From Humulus lupulus (Eukaryota; Streptophyta; Magnoliopsida; Rosales; Cannabaceae), in NCBI RefSeq assembly GCF_963169125.1, contig NC_084802.1:23219107-23283106 (forward strand): a stretch of DNA of 64,000 nucleotides, given 5' to 3'. Below the pieces are notes generated by a model. That model ran no database searches. It worked only from the letters and a program-made list of their open reading frames with translations, and was not told the origin of the DNA. Position numbers and translations under genes: made by a program. This document shows positions 61,736 to 64,000 of the stretch, one piece after another. Within the stretch, counting starts at the first letter, position 1; the number at the start of each line of letters is the position of its first letter.

Positions 61736-62468
61736 AGTAAACGCGCGAGGGATAGAGGTTAATCCTGACAAGATCCAGGCATTAATTGATATGCCCTCAC
61801 CTCGAAAGCATAAAGATGTCCAAAGTTTAACTAGGCGGATGGCGACATTAAGTAGGTTTGTTTCTAAATCTACAGACCGTTGTCTTCCATTCTTCAACCT
61901 TTTGAGAAGAGGCAAAAAGTTTGAGTGGACAGAGGAATGCGAGCTCGCAATCCAAGATTTAAAGAAACACCTCGCAGAACCTCCGATCTTGTCAAAACCT
62001 ATCACAGAAAAAGTCTTATACTTGTTTCTCGCTACTACCGAGCACGCCATCAATGTTGTTCTTGTCCGAGAAGACAAGTAGGTACAAAATCCAATATATT
62101 ATGTCAGCAAAAGGTTACTGGGGGTAGAATCGAGATACCCTGTATTGGAAAAACTGGCTCTCAGCCTAATCCACTCATCTCGAAAGCTCCGGCTTTACTT
62201 CCAAGCACACCCTATCCATGTGTTAACTGACCAACCACTGCAGCAAGTTTTGTCCAAACCAGAGGCCTCGGTTAGACTGTTAAAATGGGCAGTCGAACTT
62301 GGACAGTTCAAAATCACTTATCACCCGAGAACGACCATAAAGGGGCAAACCCTGGCAGATTTCATTGTAGAATGTACTGGAGTGTCTGACGACGAAGTTA
62401 TAACCCCAGCCCGCGAACTGTGGAGACTTTATGTCGACGGATCTTCCAACGAAAATGGATTGGAGTAG
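61736..62468 (+). pseudogene. RNase H region and start of second RNase H, second Ty3/Tat element
   Basis: In the next frame after the RT: HKDVQSLTRRMATLSRFVSK, FEWTEECELAIQDLKKHL, PPILSKP, then LALSLIHSSRKLRLYFQAHP and LTDQPLQQVLSKPEA. The frame ends in RLYVDGSSNENG, the first strand of the archaeal-type RNase H with its catalytic Asp (DGSS). A stop (AAGTAG near 62081) and a frameshift near 62460 interrupt it. Confidence 0.85.
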
Positions 62469-62850
62469 GCATCATAGTAATCACTCCAGCAAGAAATCTT
62501 TTTCATTCTGCCTTGAGGTTCAGCTTTTAAGCATCTAATAACGAGGCCGAGTATGAAGCATTATTGGCAGGACTTCGAATAGCCAAGGAACTCAAGGCAA
62601 AGGCAATACACAGCTACAGTGATTCGCAGTTGGTAGTCAACCAAATTTTAGGGGAATATCAGGCTTGTGGCATAAGGATGGCTGTGTATTTAGAAAAAGC
62701 CAAGGCTGCACTCGGACAATTCGAGTTCTATACCATAGAGCAGGTTCCCCGTGAACAAAATTCAAATGCAGACGCCTTAGCTGGGCTTGCTACGACCAAC
62801 GAGGCCGACACACTGAACGTGATCCCAATAGAATTTCTATCAACCCCTAG
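62469..62850 (+). pseudogene. Second (archaeal-type) RNase H of the second Ty3/Tat element
   Basis: [40 protein letters not shown] and [16 protein letters not shown] carry the remaining catalytic acidic residues. One stop sits before SNNEAEY near 62528. Conservation with 10425-10815 is high. Confidence 0.85.
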
Positions 62851-64000
62851 TATTAGTGAGCCTGAAGAGGAAGACGTGCACATGATTGATTTCAAACCAA
62901 CCTGGATGACCCCAATAGTTGATTACCTTGAAATTGGCATTCTCCCAACAGAACGGAACGAGGCTCGGAAACTGATGTATCAGATTCTGAGGTACACTAT
63001 TGTGGAAGGAAGGTTATATCGAAGAGGATATTCTATGCCACTACTCCGATGTGTGACTCCACCCGAGGCAAAGAAAATTCTGGAAGAAATTCATGAAGGA
63101 TTTTGTGGAGACCACACTGGGGGGCATAGTCTGTCAAATAAAGTTATAAGATAAGGATACTTCTGGCCCACTGTCAAAGCAGATGCATTTGAATATGTCA
63201 AGAGATATGATAAATGCCAGCGATTCACTACAATTCTGCGAGCTCCACCATCTGAGCTAACCATGATGACCTCCCCATGGCCATTTGCGGTTTGGGGAAT
63301 CGATCTCATAGGCTTGTTACCAACCGGCAAAGGTGGAGTAAAGTATGCTATGATCGTGGTTGATTATTTTACAAAATGGACCAAGGCCGAACCCTTGGCA
63401 ACAATTACCTCAAAAAAATTTCTAGACTTTGTGGTAAAAAGCATCATCTGTCGATATGGAATGCCCAGAAAAATAGTATCAGATAATGGTACCCAATTTG
63501 ACAGCGAATTATTTACCCATTTTTGTGAAAAAATGGAATAATAAAAAGCTTCTCCTCTGTTTCCCATCCCCAAGCAAATGGCCAGGTCGAAGCAGTCAAT
63601 AAAACCCTTAAGAGCTCCCTGAAAAAGAGGTTGGAGGAGGCTAAAGGAAAATGGCCCGAGGAGTTACCCCAGGTCCTATGGGCTTACTAAACCACCGATC
63701 GCACTTCAACAGGGCATACCCCTTTTACCCTGGCATATGGATGCGAGGCCATGTTACCAATTGAGGTCGAAATACCTATAATTCGAAGCCATGCTTATGA
63801 TTGAGCCTCGAGCCAATCCCAGCTCGAAGTAAGTCTGGACCTTATTAAAGAAAGGCGAGATGAAGCTCAACTGAAGAATGCGACATATTAGCAGGGAACT
63901 ACCCGATACTTCAATAAAAAGGTTCGAGATAGAAAGTTCAGATTGGGAGACTTGGTATTAAGACGTGTATTCTTAGCTACAAGGGACCTATCTGCTAGAG
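62851..64000 (+). pseudogene. Integrase of the second Ty3/Tat element (C-terminus past the window)
   Basis: Zinc finger region [11 protein letters not shown], then YDKCQRF (first Cys of the pair replaced by Tyr) and the core: WGIDLIGLLPTGKGGVKYAM, SDNGTQFDSELF. After a shift in the A-run near 63528-63533 the third acidic residue (NGQVEAVNKTLK) continues in another frame, then AYGCEAMLPIEVEIPII and LVLRRVFLATRDLS. Stops occur near 63151, 63542, 63688, 63802 and 63889. Confidence 0.87.

Larger units (their letters stand above)
57092..64000 (+). mobile_element. Second Ty3/gypsy Tat-like retrotransposon (5' part; runs off the window)
   Basis: 5' LTR, PBS, gag, protease, RT, two RNase H domains and integrase are present in order on the plus strand; the 3' region and 3' LTR lie past 64000. 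The protein sequences are related to but clearly distinct from those of the element at 4471-16039, and the LTR is unrelated in sequence, so these are two families of one lineage. Many stops, frameshifts and a deletion in the protease make it inactive. Confidence 0.9.

Overview
The window is a block of plant nuclear DNA made almost entirely of transposable elements nested inside one another. The families (Ty3/gypsy Tat-type, Ty1/copia, L1-type LINE, CACTA/En-Spm with a TNP2 transposase) and the GT-AG introns point to a flowering plant, most likely a eudicot with a TE-rich, AT-rich genome. Transposons alone do not fix the species. I recognise no intact host gene. All coordinates, target-site duplications (TSDs) and reading frames below were read by eye.

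Layout: 1-155 is the 3' end of a Tat-type LTR. 156-4465 is AT-rich with degenerate repeats and a MITE. 4471-16039 is a complete but mutated minus-strand Tat-like Ty3/gypsy element; it has gag, protease, RT, two RNase H domains and integrase on the minus strand, and an intron-containing antisense gene on the plus strand. 16681-21566 is an L1 LINE with a 13-bp TSD and only two stops in ORF2. 22001-34911 is a copia element split by three solo LTRs (23220-25797, 25929-29422, 31241-33214); removing these and one copy of each TSD leaves about 4.85 kb, a normal copia length. 34966-37536 is a solo LTR holding another solo LTR (35177-35762) of the same family as the Ty3 element at 4471-16039. 38250-39803 is a minus-strand LTR. 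40720-51401 is a CACTA transposon (TSD GTT) with subterminal palindromes, a broken TNP2 gene and a broken second gene containing a C48 (Ulp1-like) protease; a small intron of that gene holds a solo LTR (47551-50173), which itself holds a solo LTR (48589-49366). 51405-53059 is flanking DNA with a hairpin, a spaced duplication and a telobox-rich stretch that may be the leader of a host gene. 53060-57091 is a minus-strand LTR interrupted by a solo LTR (54302-56551) and by a second Tat-like Ty3 element (57092 to the window end).

The clearest result is structural. Eight complete solo LTRs can be delimited, seven with perfect 5-bp TSDs, against two elements with both LTRs present. This indicates frequent LTR-LTR recombination at the locus. 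No gene set suggests a new host pathway. The least understood coding items are the antisense gene of the Ty3 element and the accessory gene of the CACTA element; both are known family features of unclear function, and both are broken here.
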